Source of the DNA: Dyella sp. GSA-30
Lineage (GTDB): Bacteria; Pseudomonadota; Gammaproteobacteria; Xanthomonadales; Rhodanobacteraceae
Direction of reading: 5' to 3'
Length of the DNA stretch: 64,000 nucleotides
Assembly (NCBI RefSeq): GCF_027924605.1
Contig: NZ_AP027042.1
Span: forward strand, 62,001 to 126,000
A program made the position numbers and the translations under genes. Under the pieces are notes generated by a model. It was given only the letters and a program-made list of their open reading frames with translations. It ran no database searches and was not told where the DNA came from. Of the stretch, positions 16,547 to 25,059 are shown in pieces. Numbering within the stretch: position 1 is the first letter of the stretch; every line of letters begins with the position of its first letter.

Positions 16547-17458
16547 ATGGAAAATCACGCTAGTAATATAAGTGAGGCGCCTAATGGCAACGATCCGGTC
16601 ATCGAGCATGCCGGAACCTGTGCCCTGTGCGATGCGCCTAACGTTGCATTGGCGGAATCTCACATAATACCAAAATTCGTATATGACTGGCTTAAGAAAA
16701 CGTCGCCAACTCCATATGTGAGATATAGCAGCGATGTTAATAGTAGGCAGCAAGACGGCCCAAAAGAACATTTGCTATGCTTTGCTTGCGAACAAAAGCT
16801 GTCGGCCCTCGAAAAGACTTTAGCCTCGCGTCTCTTTAAAAAGATAGCGAATTATCAAAAACAAAAATCAATAATAAATGTAAATAGTAATCTCAGATTA
16901 GCGGTTCTATCTATATTCTGGAGAACAATTCTCACTGCGCGAAATAGAGAAAGCAGTCGAACCAATGAAGACAATGAGGCAATGGGTATATTTATTGAAT
17001 CGACAAAAACTCAGATCTTGAACAACTCATGCAATACAAAAATTTATTTAGCACCATTCTTTGGCGACTCTCCTTATTATAATTTTGATGCTGAAAAAAC
17101 TTATTTCCTTGAGCGAGGAATTGGTTGTCAGGACATAAGATTCATGGATGATCCACACAGGTTTTTTGCAGTCTTCAAGTTACCTTTTATGTTTTTCTAT
17201 ATCTTTAGCGAAGGATGGCCAGAGAGTGAGCTAGTGAATTCTAGTGAACTACTAGATGGAGAGATAAATGTCGAAGAAATTAAAGACATGCCAGATATTT
17301 TAAGAGAATATATTGAAATGGTGCATGAGGATTTCGAAAAATTAAAGAAAACAATGAATCAATCATCCCTCGACAGGATTTCTAATGACATGAGGAAAAG
17401 CAATGTTATCACTGGCGCGCATAAGTCTCTTGGACGCTCCAGGCCAAAACCTCGCTAG
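16547..17458 (+). CDS. HNH-like zinc-motif protein, AT-rich, possible nuclease
   Basis: 303 residues. The N-terminal 90 residues carry C25-x-x-C28, then LAESHIIPKFVYDWLKK (His39) and C78-x-x-C81-E. CxxC...SH-x-I-P...CxxC is the layout of HNH/zinc-ribbon nuclease-like proteins common in defence islands. The rest (about 100-300) is helical and AT-coded, with an aromatic stretch (RFFAVFKLPFMFFYIFSEGWP). GGAG precedes ATG 16547. Codon use and A+T content are clearly unlike the relaxase beside it, so it was probably acquired separately. A defence role is plausible but unproven, and a missing second HNH histidine would argue against nuclease activity. Confidence 0.55.
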   Translation: MENHASNISEAPNGNDPVIEHAGTCALCDAPNVALAESHIIPKFVYDWLKKTSPTPYVRYSSDVNSRQQDGPKEHLLCFACEQKLSALEKTLASRLFKKIANYQKQKSIINVNSNLRLAVLSIFWRTILTARNRESSRTNEDNEAMGIFIESTKTQILNNSCNTKIYLAPFFGDSPYYNFDAEKTYFLERGIGCQDIRFMDDPHRFFAVFKLPFMFFYIFSEGWPESELVNSSELLDGEINVEEIKDMPDILREYIEMVHEDFEKLKKTMNQSSLDRISNDMRKSNVITGAHKSLGRSRPKPR

Positions 17459-17622
17459 CATAAAGAGCCATGAATAGTAACCATCGTAATGGGCGTCAGG
17501 CTTGGCTCTGAGCGTCGTGTTGGAACAACACTAAGACGCGCTCTTGATCGCAAGAATTTAAGCTGATTTACTTTTTAGATGAATTACTCATCCGACCACC
17601 ATTTTTCCAAATGGAGCATCCG

Positions 17623-18429
17623 ATGCCCGCCACACAACCAGATTGGATACCCAATTGGGCATGGGAAGAGTACCTAGGTCACTACATGTACATGGGTCCT
17701 GCCTTTCTTCAGTTGGAGGCATTTCAACCCGAATCACCGCAGCACACTGATGAGGAAGCTTTAGAGACTTCTACGACCATCATGATGGACCCAAGCTGCC
17801 AAAGTTTATGGAAAGCGATATGCAAGAAAGTACCTAAAGGCTACGAAGCTGCGCAAAATGGTCACTGCATGAGTCTTTTGAACATAGCAATGCTGGCGTA
17901 CAAAGGTCCTTCAACCCGAGCGCTAGTCCCGGCATCGGAACGTTCAAAGCGTGGAAGAAAGATTGCCAAGCTTGCAGCTCAACTACGTGATGAAATCCTA
18001 TCTTTAAAAGATGTGGGTGGCGAACCTATGCTTATCACGCAGGCTCTACACAGTACACTTGTAAAAGCCATGCAGTCGACGAACGAAAATCACACAACCT
18101 ACTTCTTACTAAAGGACGCACGAGAAAAACTCGGCGAAGGCTTAACCAGTTATGGATTCCTCAGCGTTATCGCGACCAGGGTCTTTGGGGACACAGAAGA
18201 CAATGTCTTCACCGCGCTGGAGAAAAATGCAACGGCCTGGAGCGAAACGAAACCAACCATCTATCGAGCAAGCGCAGCAGGTGCCAATAGGCAGCACTTC
18301 GTACAGGTCATGACCTACCATTTTCGGAGCAGGTACGGCAAGCCTTGGAGGGAGCATGTGGCAACCCTGGTGAACTGCCTCTATGAAGAAAAAATTGATG
18401 CCGCCACCGTAGTGAAGCTTGCACCTTGA
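17623..18429 (+). CDS. Hypothetical soluble protein
   Basis: 268 residues from ATG 17623, preferred over the in-frame ATG at 17611 because GGAG (17614-17617) is well placed for it. Tryptophans cluster at the N-terminus (PDWIPNWAWEEYLGHYMY). The middle is helical and basic (ASERSKRGRKIAKLAAQLRDEIL), and the C-terminal half is helical with VATLVNCLYEEKIDAATV. No signal peptide, membrane segment or recognised motif is present. It lies alone between the HNH-like gene and the HEPN-like gene and could be a cargo or defence gene, on location only. Confidence 0.5.
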   Translation: MPATQPDWIPNWAWEEYLGHYMYMGPAFLQLEAFQPESPQHTDEEALETSTTIMMDPSCQSLWKAICKKVPKGYEAAQNGHCMSLLNIAMLAYKGPSTRALVPASERSKRGRKIAKLAAQLRDEILSLKDVGGEPMLITQALHSTLVKAMQSTNENHTTYFLLKDAREKLGEGLTSYGFLSVIATRVFGDTEDNVFTALEKNATAWSETKPTIYRASAAGANRQHFVQVMTYHFRSRYGKPWREHVATLVNCLYEEKIDAATVVKLAP

Positions 18430-18770
18430 ACGAAAGTTAGCAACTTGGCAGATTTCGTTACATGGAAGAAAAATCTAGCATCTGGCCATCTTCCCTCAAT
18501 TAAGGCCAACGGAACTCGTCGCTATGCTTTCCTCAACGAAACTTGTTGAGGCAATCGGATGAAGAGACATACGAAGTTCATAGCAATGTTGGTCACCTGC
18601 ATCACCATGGCCGCCAATCTCATGCGAGCCAGTGAAGAATTTGTCAGCTCCCTAAACCATCTCGTTAAAGCAATTTTCTACCAGAATTGAGATTGAGCGC
18701 TCAGTGACGCTAATCCTAGCAGCCGAATTGGTGATTGAGGCGTTACAGGCTCATCATCGTAAGCGATGAC
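18430..18770 (+). other. Intergenic region with hairpin and possible 43-residue ORF
   Basis: CCTCAAC-GAAACTT-GTTGAGG (18531-18551) is a 7-bp inverted repeat. Immediately after it an ATG frame of 43 codons (18559-18690) encodes a basic N-terminus and a hydrophobic stretch (FIAMLVTCITMAANLM), which could be a tiny exported or membrane peptide. There is no good RBS, so I do not call it as a gene. Confidence 0.35.
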
Positions 18771-19451
18771 TCAGACGCTCTCTTCCTTTGGAAACCTCTT
18801 TCGCAAACCATCGCCAATGATTCGGCCACTACCCTTGAATGCGGCTAATGCCTCATTCAAATAGCCTTCTTGAATGATGATATCGGAACCATCTTTTGAC
18901 AGAAGAGGATGGTCGGCGATGTAGGTGGCTACGTCATCCTTCAACTTACTCCCGCCATGAATCAGAGCGTTTCGAAAATCAAGAATCTTCTTTGCAGATT
19001 GCCACGGCCCTCCTCCCTGCTCAATCGTGACGCCAGCACACAATTTGAGATAAGAAACCGCGCGCTCCACACCCTGGCCTTGCAGATTCTTGAAATCGAT
19101 ATCGAAATTAAGATGACGTTTTACGCTAACACACAGCTCATTCAGTTCTTTCTCAAAAAAGCTGCACAGCATCACCAAAGTCGATGAGCGACGCAGGGAC
19201 GGAAAGTAAGTTTTGAAGACTGCCTCCAAATCCCAGGCCCTATCATCCAACCCTCCGTGCAGCTGAATCAATCTCGCTTCCTCTTCGCCCCACGTATCAT
19301 CCACAACGAAATTCTCCGATGATTCATAGTGCTTAATCATCAGCGCACAGTCTTTCTCCACCCCGACAATGAAAGCATCAAAGAGCTCAAGTCCAGAGCC
19401 AAATCTCAGATCATCCCAGCGTTCAAAATAGTTGAAGTAGAGCTTGACCAT
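18771..19451 (-). CDS. HEPN-like protein (possible RNase effector)
   Basis: 226 residues from ATG 19451 (AAGG about 8 bases upstream; an in-frame GTG lies at 19469). It is helical throughout. The segment KKILDFRNALIHGGSKL contains R-N-A-L-I-H, the R-x4-6-H motif of HEPN RNases and of HEPN-like scaffolds in toxin-antitoxin and abortive-infection systems. A preceding helix LVMLCSFFEKELNELCVSV is also typical of these RiboL-PSP/MAE_28990-like proteins. It reads in the same direction as the ABC-3C operon and starts about 220 bases after it, so it may be a further component or an independent defence gene. Confidence 0.6.
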   Translation of the reverse strand: MVKLYFNYFERWDDLRFGSGLELFDAFIVGVEKDCALMIKHYESSENFVVDDTWGEEEARLIQLHGGLDDRAWDLEAVFKTYFPSLRRSSTLVMLCSFFEKELNELCVSVKRHLNFDIDFKNLQGQGVERAVSYLKLCAGVTIEQGGGPWQSAKKILDFRNALIHGGSKLKDDVATYIADHPLLSKDGSDIIIQEGYLNEALAAFKGSGRIIGDGLRKRFPKEESV

Positions 19452-19670
19452 ATTGTTCGCCTTATACACTCACTCTTATCTTGAGTGACCAAGAAGTGCC
19501 TTGAGCATCGATACATTCAACCACTACCGCCACTTTAACCCTGCTCATAAAGAAGACAGCTCCTCTGCGGCCCAGGGCCGCATGTAGGACGTGATGTGCA
19601 CATCATCCAATTACTCATGGCCCACAAAGGACCTCTGACGCTCATCAGACACCTTGGCACCTTGAAGGGC

Positions 19671-21659
19671 TCAAGGATGAATGAAACCATGGGTTCGCCA
19701 TCGGGCACGCACATAGCTTTCGAATTTTCTATCCACCAACTCAAGATGATCTGCGTGGTCGCTGACGATGATCTGCGGCATGAGTCCGTAACGCTCCTCC
19801 GCCAACTCGCAACACCGAATCAGCTCCTTGTACATCTTGACCACCGACTTCAAGTCATCATCAACCCGCCCTTCTCGCCCAACCCCTTGCGCCAATTCTT
19901 CAGCGTCAAATTCTTCACTGGAGTCACTAAAGTAGTTCGGAAAATAAACCTGCGTCGGCTGGTCCAGAAACAAAATAGGCGGAATCTTGCAGCCTTTACT
20001 TGAGTACGCAGCAAAAGCACGATGCAGAGCAAGGAACAAAGTCAAATGGCAGTAGAGCCAGTTTGCGCCGCTGCCCATCGACCGTAGGAATATCTTCTTA
20101 CCATCCTGTTCATGCCAAAGATCGAATGTATCTAGACCGAAGCGCAAATTGATTGGTAGATAGGACTCTTCGAAGTCGAAGTTAGCACCGATATCCTTCA
20201 TTTCTTTATCGATGAACACCCGAACCTCTTCCATCTTCTGAGCGACGTCGAACTTTGCCAGTTCTGTGCGAGCATCATTGATACTGTTGCGCAGTTCGCC
20301 GATTCTTGGCTGCAAGTCCACCTTGCAAAGAGAGATGTAGAGCTCCAGAGTAGCCTCGACACGATTCTTAGCTCTGATCGCCAATTCCGAAATTGACCTA
20401 CCACGCGCCAGTTCTGCCGTTTGCTTATCTAGTACATCAATCTCAGCCTGGACAGACTTGAGCTCTTCTTTCCTCGACCGGATCTGACTATCGATCTCAC
20501 GCTCTTCCGCTTCGAATGTTTCTCGCATATAGGGGGAAACTCGAAGTTCGTTGTTAAGCCAATCGATGGCCTCAACGAGACGGTTAGCCTCATGTTCGAT
20601 CTGATTCTCGGCAGACTGACAGAAGGGACATGCGGAGATCGCGATATCGGCCCTGTCAGGTAGTGGGATGTCATCGGCATTTCTCACAAAATTTGTTGCC
20701 GACTGAACAGACGATTGCAGAGCAGTTTTTTTCCTAGACATCGCCCTAAGGTCAGCTACAATTTTTGACCGACCTGCATCCAGGCCCTGGCGTTGCCTAT
20801 CGAAGTCTGAGTTGTTGGCGTCCACTTTGATGGTCGTTTCACCCAATCTTTGTAGCGACCGCTCAGGATTCGCCATGATACCTGCCGCATCCAGGTCAAT
20901 GAGCTTCGAGCCACTGATAGCCTCGTAAGCTTCCAACGCATGCTCAATCTGAGTACGAGCATTCTTTTTCTCCTCCTCCCTCCTAGGAAGAGCAAGCTCA
21001 AGCTTCCTCAACTCTTGACTCATCTCCTCCAGCCGCTGCGACAGTACAAAATATGCCTGATTCGCAACGCCCATGAATATCTTAAAGTGCTTAATGACTT
21101 GCTCTCGTTTCTCTTTCTCGTCAAATCGATAAAAAACGGCGTGCTTGTTAGCAATCAGGTTCTGATGTTGAAGCATGAAGGAGGTGAAGCTTCGTACCGA
21201 TGGCGTAGGAGACTTCCTTCCCGTGATAGCCCTGTAAGAGTCGTCCTCGTCTACGCTATCCATTTTTACCGAAAAGTATCTGCCAAGCTCATCTTTGAAA
21301 TCTTTAAGAGGTCTGAAATAGTTGTTCTCGAAGAAATCCTCATCAATGAACAGGGGATCTTTACCTGTCCACGATTCAACCTCCCTAACGAATGCATGCT
21401 TGTCATCCGGCCTCCTAGCCAGCACCAGATCAAAGCTCTCGAAGCCAAGCACCGTGAAGTACAAGGACGATGCCTTGGTGATTTCCCCTTCAGGCACCGT
21501 GTACTCTTCACTACCAAAGCAATAGTCGAAGATCTCGATGATGGCACTTTTACCCGTCGATGACTTTCCTGTGATGATATTCAGACCGGGAGCGAAGGGG
21601 ACATGATGTATTCCTCCTTCCTTATCTAACACACCAATAAACTTGACGAAGCACTTCAT
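19671..21659 (-). CDS. DUF3732-type ABC/SMC-like ATPase of a three-component system
   Basis: 662 residues. The N-terminal half-ATPase has Walker A GKSSTGKS (31-38), after FAPGLNIIT. Coiled-coil arms at about 205-320 and 355-480 flank a CPFC (344-347) hook like the Rad50 zinc hook. The C-terminal half has a signature-like FLRSMGSGANWLYCHL (about 524-539) and Walker B ILFLDQPTQVYFP (562-574), with Gln where many ABC ATPases have the catalytic Glu. The DQPxQVYFP string is what I know as characteristic of DUF3732 proteins. Its start overlaps the stop of the middle-component gene in ATGA. Family knowledge (Aravind-group ABC-3C systems) suggests a nucleic-acid-sensing ATPase that licenses a partner effector. 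Confidence 0.85.
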   Translation of the reverse strand: MKCFVKFIGVLDKEGGIHHVPFAPGLNIITGKSSTGKSAIIEIFDYCFGSEEYTVPEGEITKASSLYFTVLGFESFDLVLARRPDDKHAFVREVESWTGKDPLFIDEDFFENNYFRPLKDFKDELGRYFSVKMDSVDEDDSYRAITGRKSPTPSVRSFTSFMLQHQNLIANKHAVFYRFDEKEKREQVIKHFKIFMGVANQAYFVLSQRLEEMSQELRKLELALPRREEEKKNARTQIEHALEAYEAISGSKLIDLDAAGIMANPERSLQRLGETTIKVDANNSDFDRQRQGLDAGRSKIVADLRAMSRKKTALQSSVQSATNFVRNADDIPLPDRADIAISACPFCQSAENQIEHEANRLVEAIDWLNNELRVSPYMRETFEAEEREIDSQIRSRKEELKSVQAEIDVLDKQTAELARGRSISELAIRAKNRVEATLELYISLCKVDLQPRIGELRNSINDARTELAKFDVAQKMEEVRVFIDKEMKDIGANFDFEESYLPINLRFGLDTFDLWHEQDGKKIFLRSMGSGANWLYCHLTLFLALHRAFAAYSSKGCKIPPILFLDQPTQVYFPNYFSDSSEEFDAEELAQGVGREGRVDDDLKSVVKMYKELIRCCELAEERYGLMPQIIVSDHADHLELVDRKFESYVRARWRTHGFIHP

Positions 21660-22120
21660 AGCTTTCCAACCCCTAGAATCCGATAAACCGCAGGAACGCT
21701 GTAAGGCGACATGAGATGAGCCAGCTTCTTAGCTGCCTTCGTCTCCTTAGGCATCAATCCGTCGACCACGTTCGTCACTTGTCCAGCAGCTACAGACAGG
21801 TCTTCTTTTACTTCAAGATAGTTGCAACTAACAGAATTCTGCATAGCGATACCAGTTATGTGCTTCCATCTCTCAACACGAACAGAAAGCCCAGCCAAGA
21901 AATCCTTATTCTTGCAAAATGTGATCAACGAACTCGTTGACTTTGCGTTCCAAAGGAACTGTCTTGAAGGCGGATGGAGAACGATGGGTAACACCAAGTA
22001 TCCAAGCAGAACGCTTCGCTCCTGATGCTCCAGTGAAAAAAAGAAGCTTTCGATGACGGGGGCTAACACGAGAGGGCTTTGCGTGAGCGTCGCGTAGTTC
22101 TGAAAAGCTTTGATACCCAT
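21656..22120 (-). CDS. ABC-3C middle component
   Basis: 154 residues from ATG 22120. GGAGG lies 8 bases upstream inside the preceding gene, and the ATG shares a base with that gene's TGA (TGATG). The small helical protein opens with IKAFQNYATLTQSPLVLAPVIESFF and continues EHQERSVLLGYLVLPIVLHPPSRQFL. It ends in a hydrophobic helix (SPYSVPAVYRILGVGKL). The order large protein, roughly 150-residue middle protein, DUF3732 ATPase matches the three-component ABC systems, where the middle component bridges effector and ATPase. Assignment rests on context and general character, because these proteins diverge strongly. Confidence 0.7.
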   Translation of the reverse strand: MGIKAFQNYATLTQSPLVLAPVIESFFFSLEHQERSVLLGYLVLPIVLHPPSRQFLWNAKSTSSLITFCKNKDFLAGLSVRVERWKHITGIAMQNSVSCNYLEVKEDLSVAAGQVTNVVDGLMPKETKAAKKLAHLMSPYSVPAVYRILGVGKL

Positions 22121-23268
22121 CACCAAAGCCTCCAAACAACTTCATCCTTCTCATCAGCCAGCATATGATAGATACCGTTTCGAAAATCGAAGGGCGTTAC
22201 GTCAAAACCCGGAAAAGGCTGCACAGCGTCGGCTGTGATTTCGTCATAAAACGTCTGGGAAGCCGCCATTTGATCGGCGCCCATATTTCTCCTAGCAACT
22301 CGATGCCTTTTTGCATGAATCCTTGCAAGTTCATCGACATATTCTTGGCATGAATCCGGAGAAATCTCGTAATCTCTAAAGTCCTGAAGAACCGTATTGT
22401 GAGCATAAAGATAGTTACTTATTGCAAGCGATAGCTCTTCGCCATGATATTCAATCTCACCCAGCTTCTTTACGAAGCTCTTTTCTTTGTGAATATCTAC
22501 AGTATCTGAATCAATCGCTGCCAAAGATTTCTTGTACTTCTTTGGAAATTCCCGCGTCCCTTTACCGTATGCCTGATAGAGAGAAGCAATTTTTGCATCA
22601 AAACCTTCAAACGTGATCTCCCAGCCGTTCTCCATTGCTTCCGGATTGGAAATGTAGCCAAAAGCATCCGCCAGGAATTCTTGTCTTTTAGCTTCCAGGG
22701 CACCCTTACACTTCTCATACTTCATTTTTTCCCACAGCTCAGGCACTCCATCATAATTACTAGATATGCAAGCTTTCTCCAAAACCTCAAGAAGCTTGGC
22801 AGCATTACTGTCTGCCATAACGATACGCTGCATAAGGAGCACTGCTGGCGCCTTGGCCTTAGGATTTTCCGTTTTCGCGGCGGCCAACCTCTGCTCCGAT
22901 TCCTTCCAAATGGAAGTCAATGTAGCGAGGCGCTCGGATACGCTCAAATCATTCCAGTTGTGCAACCGGCTCTCAGGGCCAATGGCTTGAGTCGTTAGGA
23001 GAACTAACCGCGAATAGGGCGTCTGGTCAAAGCTTCCGTCGCACCAGTTCTTCAAGGTTTTCCACAAGTTCTCGTGATTATCCGTTAGATTACTCCCGTA
23101 CTTCTTGGTTTCAATCTGGACATCCGGGGTAGTAACATCACCAAATTTCTCAATCCACAGCCTCTCGCCCTTCCCAAGACCGAAGCACTGCTCCAACGCA
23201 ACACAAAATTGGAACGTGGTACCTGCCAGCGAATCGGTAGCGTCATTGGTTACCTTCTTATCTGCCAC
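22120..23268 (-). CDS. ABC-3C effector-type protein with PD-(D/E)xK-like N-terminus
   Basis: About 382 residues from GTG 23268, chosen because GGAGAGG lies just upstream; a TTG at 23280 adds four residues. The N-terminal region (counted from the TTG) has DSLAGTTFQFCVALEQCFG (the 'G-x-x-x-Q' helix), then IEKFGDVTTPDVQIETKKYG. E44, D53 and E57-x-K59 fit a PD-(D/E)xK nuclease core like that of Cap4/DUF4297 proteins. A long helical middle follows. The C-terminal domain (DPVQPFP-like, here ADAVQPFPGFDVTPFDFRNGIYHMLAD) is the usual terminal module of ABC-3C large components. It is the first gene of the operon and is translationally coupled to the middle component. A DNA-cleaving effector role is inferred. 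Confidence 0.65.
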   Translation of the reverse strand: MADKKVTNDATDSLAGTTFQFCVALEQCFGLGKGERLWIEKFGDVTTPDVQIETKKYGSNLTDNHENLWKTLKNWCDGSFDQTPYSRLVLLTTQAIGPESRLHNWNDLSVSERLATLTSIWKESEQRLAAAKTENPKAKAPAVLLMQRIVMADSNAAKLLEVLEKACISSNYDGVPELWEKMKYEKCKGALEAKRQEFLADAFGYISNPEAMENGWEITFEGFDAKIASLYQAYGKGTREFPKKYKKSLAAIDSDTVDIHKEKSFVKKLGEIEYHGEELSLAISNYLYAHNTVLQDFRDYEISPDSCQEYVDELARIHAKRHRVARRNMGADQMAASQTFYDEITADAVQPFPGFDVTPFDFRNGIYHMLADEKDEVVWRLW

Positions 23269-23454
23269 GAACCTCTCCAACAGTTAAAAGTTAACGCAAG
23301 CCGAGCCTTTAGACAGCCCTATCGACCAGCATTGCAAAATCTTTAGCCCATAACCAGCATCCCTATAATCCACACAAGCTCCCGAGCTATTGACAACGCA
23401 CTTATAGACGCTAACTTCATTTACAGAAAAATTATTTAATCATCGAGGTCAAAA

Positions 23455-23595
23455 ATGATAACTGACAAAAATTTACCAGTGATACAACTTGAGATAGAGA
23501 AACAGCTGAAGAAGTTCTACTTATCTATATTTCTCGTTGGAGCGATAGGAGCAACTATTGCAAATATTATTTGGTTATTACTTATGCGAATCTGA
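23455..23595 (+). CDS. 46-residue single-pass membrane protein
   Basis: A short ATG frame with an excellent RBS (GAGG at 23445-23448, 6-base spacing). It encodes a charged amphipathic N-terminus (ITDKNLPVIQLEIEKQLKK) and one transmembrane helix (FYLSIFLVGAIGATIANIIWLLL) ending in MRI. It is divergent from the ABC-3C operon and overlaps the 3' end of the convergent gene 23578-23814 by 18 bases. The AT-rich coding and clean architecture favour a real small protein. It could be a holin-like or regulatory peptide, but its function is unknown. Confidence 0.5.
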   Translation: MITDKNLPVIQLEIEKQLKKFYLSIFLVGAIGATIANIIWLLLMRI

Positions 23596-23814
23596 AGATG
23601 GATTAGCAGGGGCAGAAGGATCTGTATTGCCACCACCTGTGGCGTTCTTGACTTCATCATTTGCAATTTTCTCAGCAGCGTTTGCGGCGCCAGCCGGGTT
23701 AGTCACATCATGTGATCTGCTCACATGGCGATATGCAATGAAAAATGCGGCCAACGTGAGAATGACAACAACTGCCGCTGCCAGCGTCATGTGTTTAATA
23801 TGTACGTTGCTCAT
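23578..23814 (-). CDS. Small single-pass membrane protein
   Basis: 78 residues from ATG 23814, preferred because GGAGAAAG precedes it; a start at 23847 would need no clear RBS. A short cytoplasmic N-terminus (MSNVHIKHM) is followed by one transmembrane helix (TLAAAVVVILTLAAFFIAY) and a hydrophilic, low-complexity tail rich in Asn, Ala, Pro and Ser (ATGGGNTDPSAPANPSSDSHK) that would lie in the periplasm. No family is recognised. The low-complexity tail lowers confidence. Confidence 0.45.
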   Translation of the reverse strand: MSNVHIKHMTLAAAVVVILTLAAFFIAYRHVSRSHDVTNPAGAANAAEKIANDEVKNATGGGNTDPSAPANPSSDSHK

Positions 23815-24213
23815 CACTTTCTCCGTGTACAAGACGATCCGGACCATCCCAAACCTTAAGATCTCGGGCTGTTAAGACCACCAGCAGCAGGCACGACCGA
23901 ACTCCACCGGAATTCAGAGTGGTTCCAGCTCTCATCTATGTAGCGCAGCAGGTGGCCTGGCAGACATCTAATCCTAATACAGACATATTCCCTTGCCATG
24001 CTCAATAACCCCCTATCAGCATTATTTCTCAGCATACGCCTTTTACCTCCATTGGCGCTAGGGAACGCCATAGATAGCCCCCACAAAAAAGCCCAGGTAA
24101 AATTAGACAACAACTCCAACATTGGAACTTGCTCGGAACGGTGGGGCACCACCCTCTTGGACCCCGATAAAATCGGCGACGAAGTAAATCGTGAACGGAG
24201 GCCAAGAGCAGGA
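23815..24213 (-). other. Intergenic region, no gene recognised
   Basis: About 400 bases between two minus-strand membrane-protein genes. Open frames on both strands here are short, lack ribosome-binding sites and overlap each other. I see no clear terminator or repeat. Confidence 0.4.
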
Positions 24214-25059
24214 TCACTCGTTGGCAAGCGCCTCGATCTTTTGGGCACTTGATGCACTCAGTCGTTCGTGCACCTTTTGCGCAGCCCTTGCCTGTCCCGA
24301 GTCTCGCCATAACTTGAACGAGAATAATCCCAAGATCAGCAAGAGCCAGGCGCCTGCAACACGTTGTCGATGCACTGTCGTTTCAATATAGGCAGACGTT
24401 TTTTGGTCGGACCAAAACTTACAGATACTGATTGCAGCGTTTTGAGCAAAACCTGCCTTGGCCACATCGCCCAGATTAGGTTGAGAGCATTGACTCCTGT
24501 CAAATTCTTCAGCATTCCACGCGAAAATAGCTTTCGCGTTATCGTTCCCGAGCAAGAACCATTGGTCAGATGTCTTGAAGGCCAAGATTGCCCTTGAGGT
24601 AGCGAAAGTTAGCAATGTAGGAAGCATTAGCACGATAACGAAGATAGATAGACTGGCATACGCCCTTCTGAAGAACGTCAAAGACCGAGCCATTTTTTCG
24701 CTAACACAACGTTTTTTTGGATTGAAATAGCCCCCTGCACGTCCCACCGTCTCAAGGCTGATGTTCTTGTCCTTCGACCATTGAATCAACTCTTGCGCGT
24801 CTTGGTTGGTTTCAGCATCAACCGCCACAAACCTGAAAAGCATCAGGCTCGATTGCTCACCCAGGTACCGCTTGATAACAGGGTCTGTTATCCCACTTTT
24901 GCCGTGAAACACCCGCCACAAAAAGTACTTCAGAATGTACCAAGAGCGTGTTCGAAAGATCATCCATCCAAAGAAAATGAAGCCTGCAACTCCACTCAAA
25001 AGTCCAGCCACGTGGCTGTAAGTAAAAAAGTCCGAGAACATCCCCAACTCCATCCCCAT
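24214..25059 (-). CDS. Three-helix membrane protein (possibly DUF6216)
   Basis: 281 residues. An N-terminal transmembrane helix (about 17-33, HVAGLLSGVAGFIFFGWMIF) precedes a cytoplasmic region of about 100 residues with YFNPKKRCVSEKMARSLTFFRR. A second helix lies at about 132-152 (ASLSIFVIVLMLPTLLTFA). A periplasmic loop contains two cysteines (SQCSQPN and SICKFW), and a final helix (about 232-248, VAGAWLLLILGLFSFKLW) is followed by a charged coiled tail. I associate this layout with DUF6216 proteins, with low certainty. AAGGGG immediately precedes the start region, where ATG 25059 and ATG 25053 are both possible. Confidence 0.55.
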   Translation of the reverse strand: MGMELGMFSDFFTYSHVAGLLSGVAGFIFFGWMIFRTRSWYILKYFLWRVFHGKSGITDPVIKRYLGEQSSLMLFRFVAVDAETNQDAQELIQWSKDKNISLETVGRAGGYFNPKKRCVSEKMARSLTFFRRAYASLSIFVIVLMLPTLLTFATSRAILAFKTSDQWFLLGNDNAKAIFAWNAEEFDRSQCSQPNLGDVAKAGFAQNAAISICKFWSDQKTSAYIETTVHRQRVAGAWLLLILGLFSFKLWRDSGQARAAQKVHERLSASSAQKIEALANE

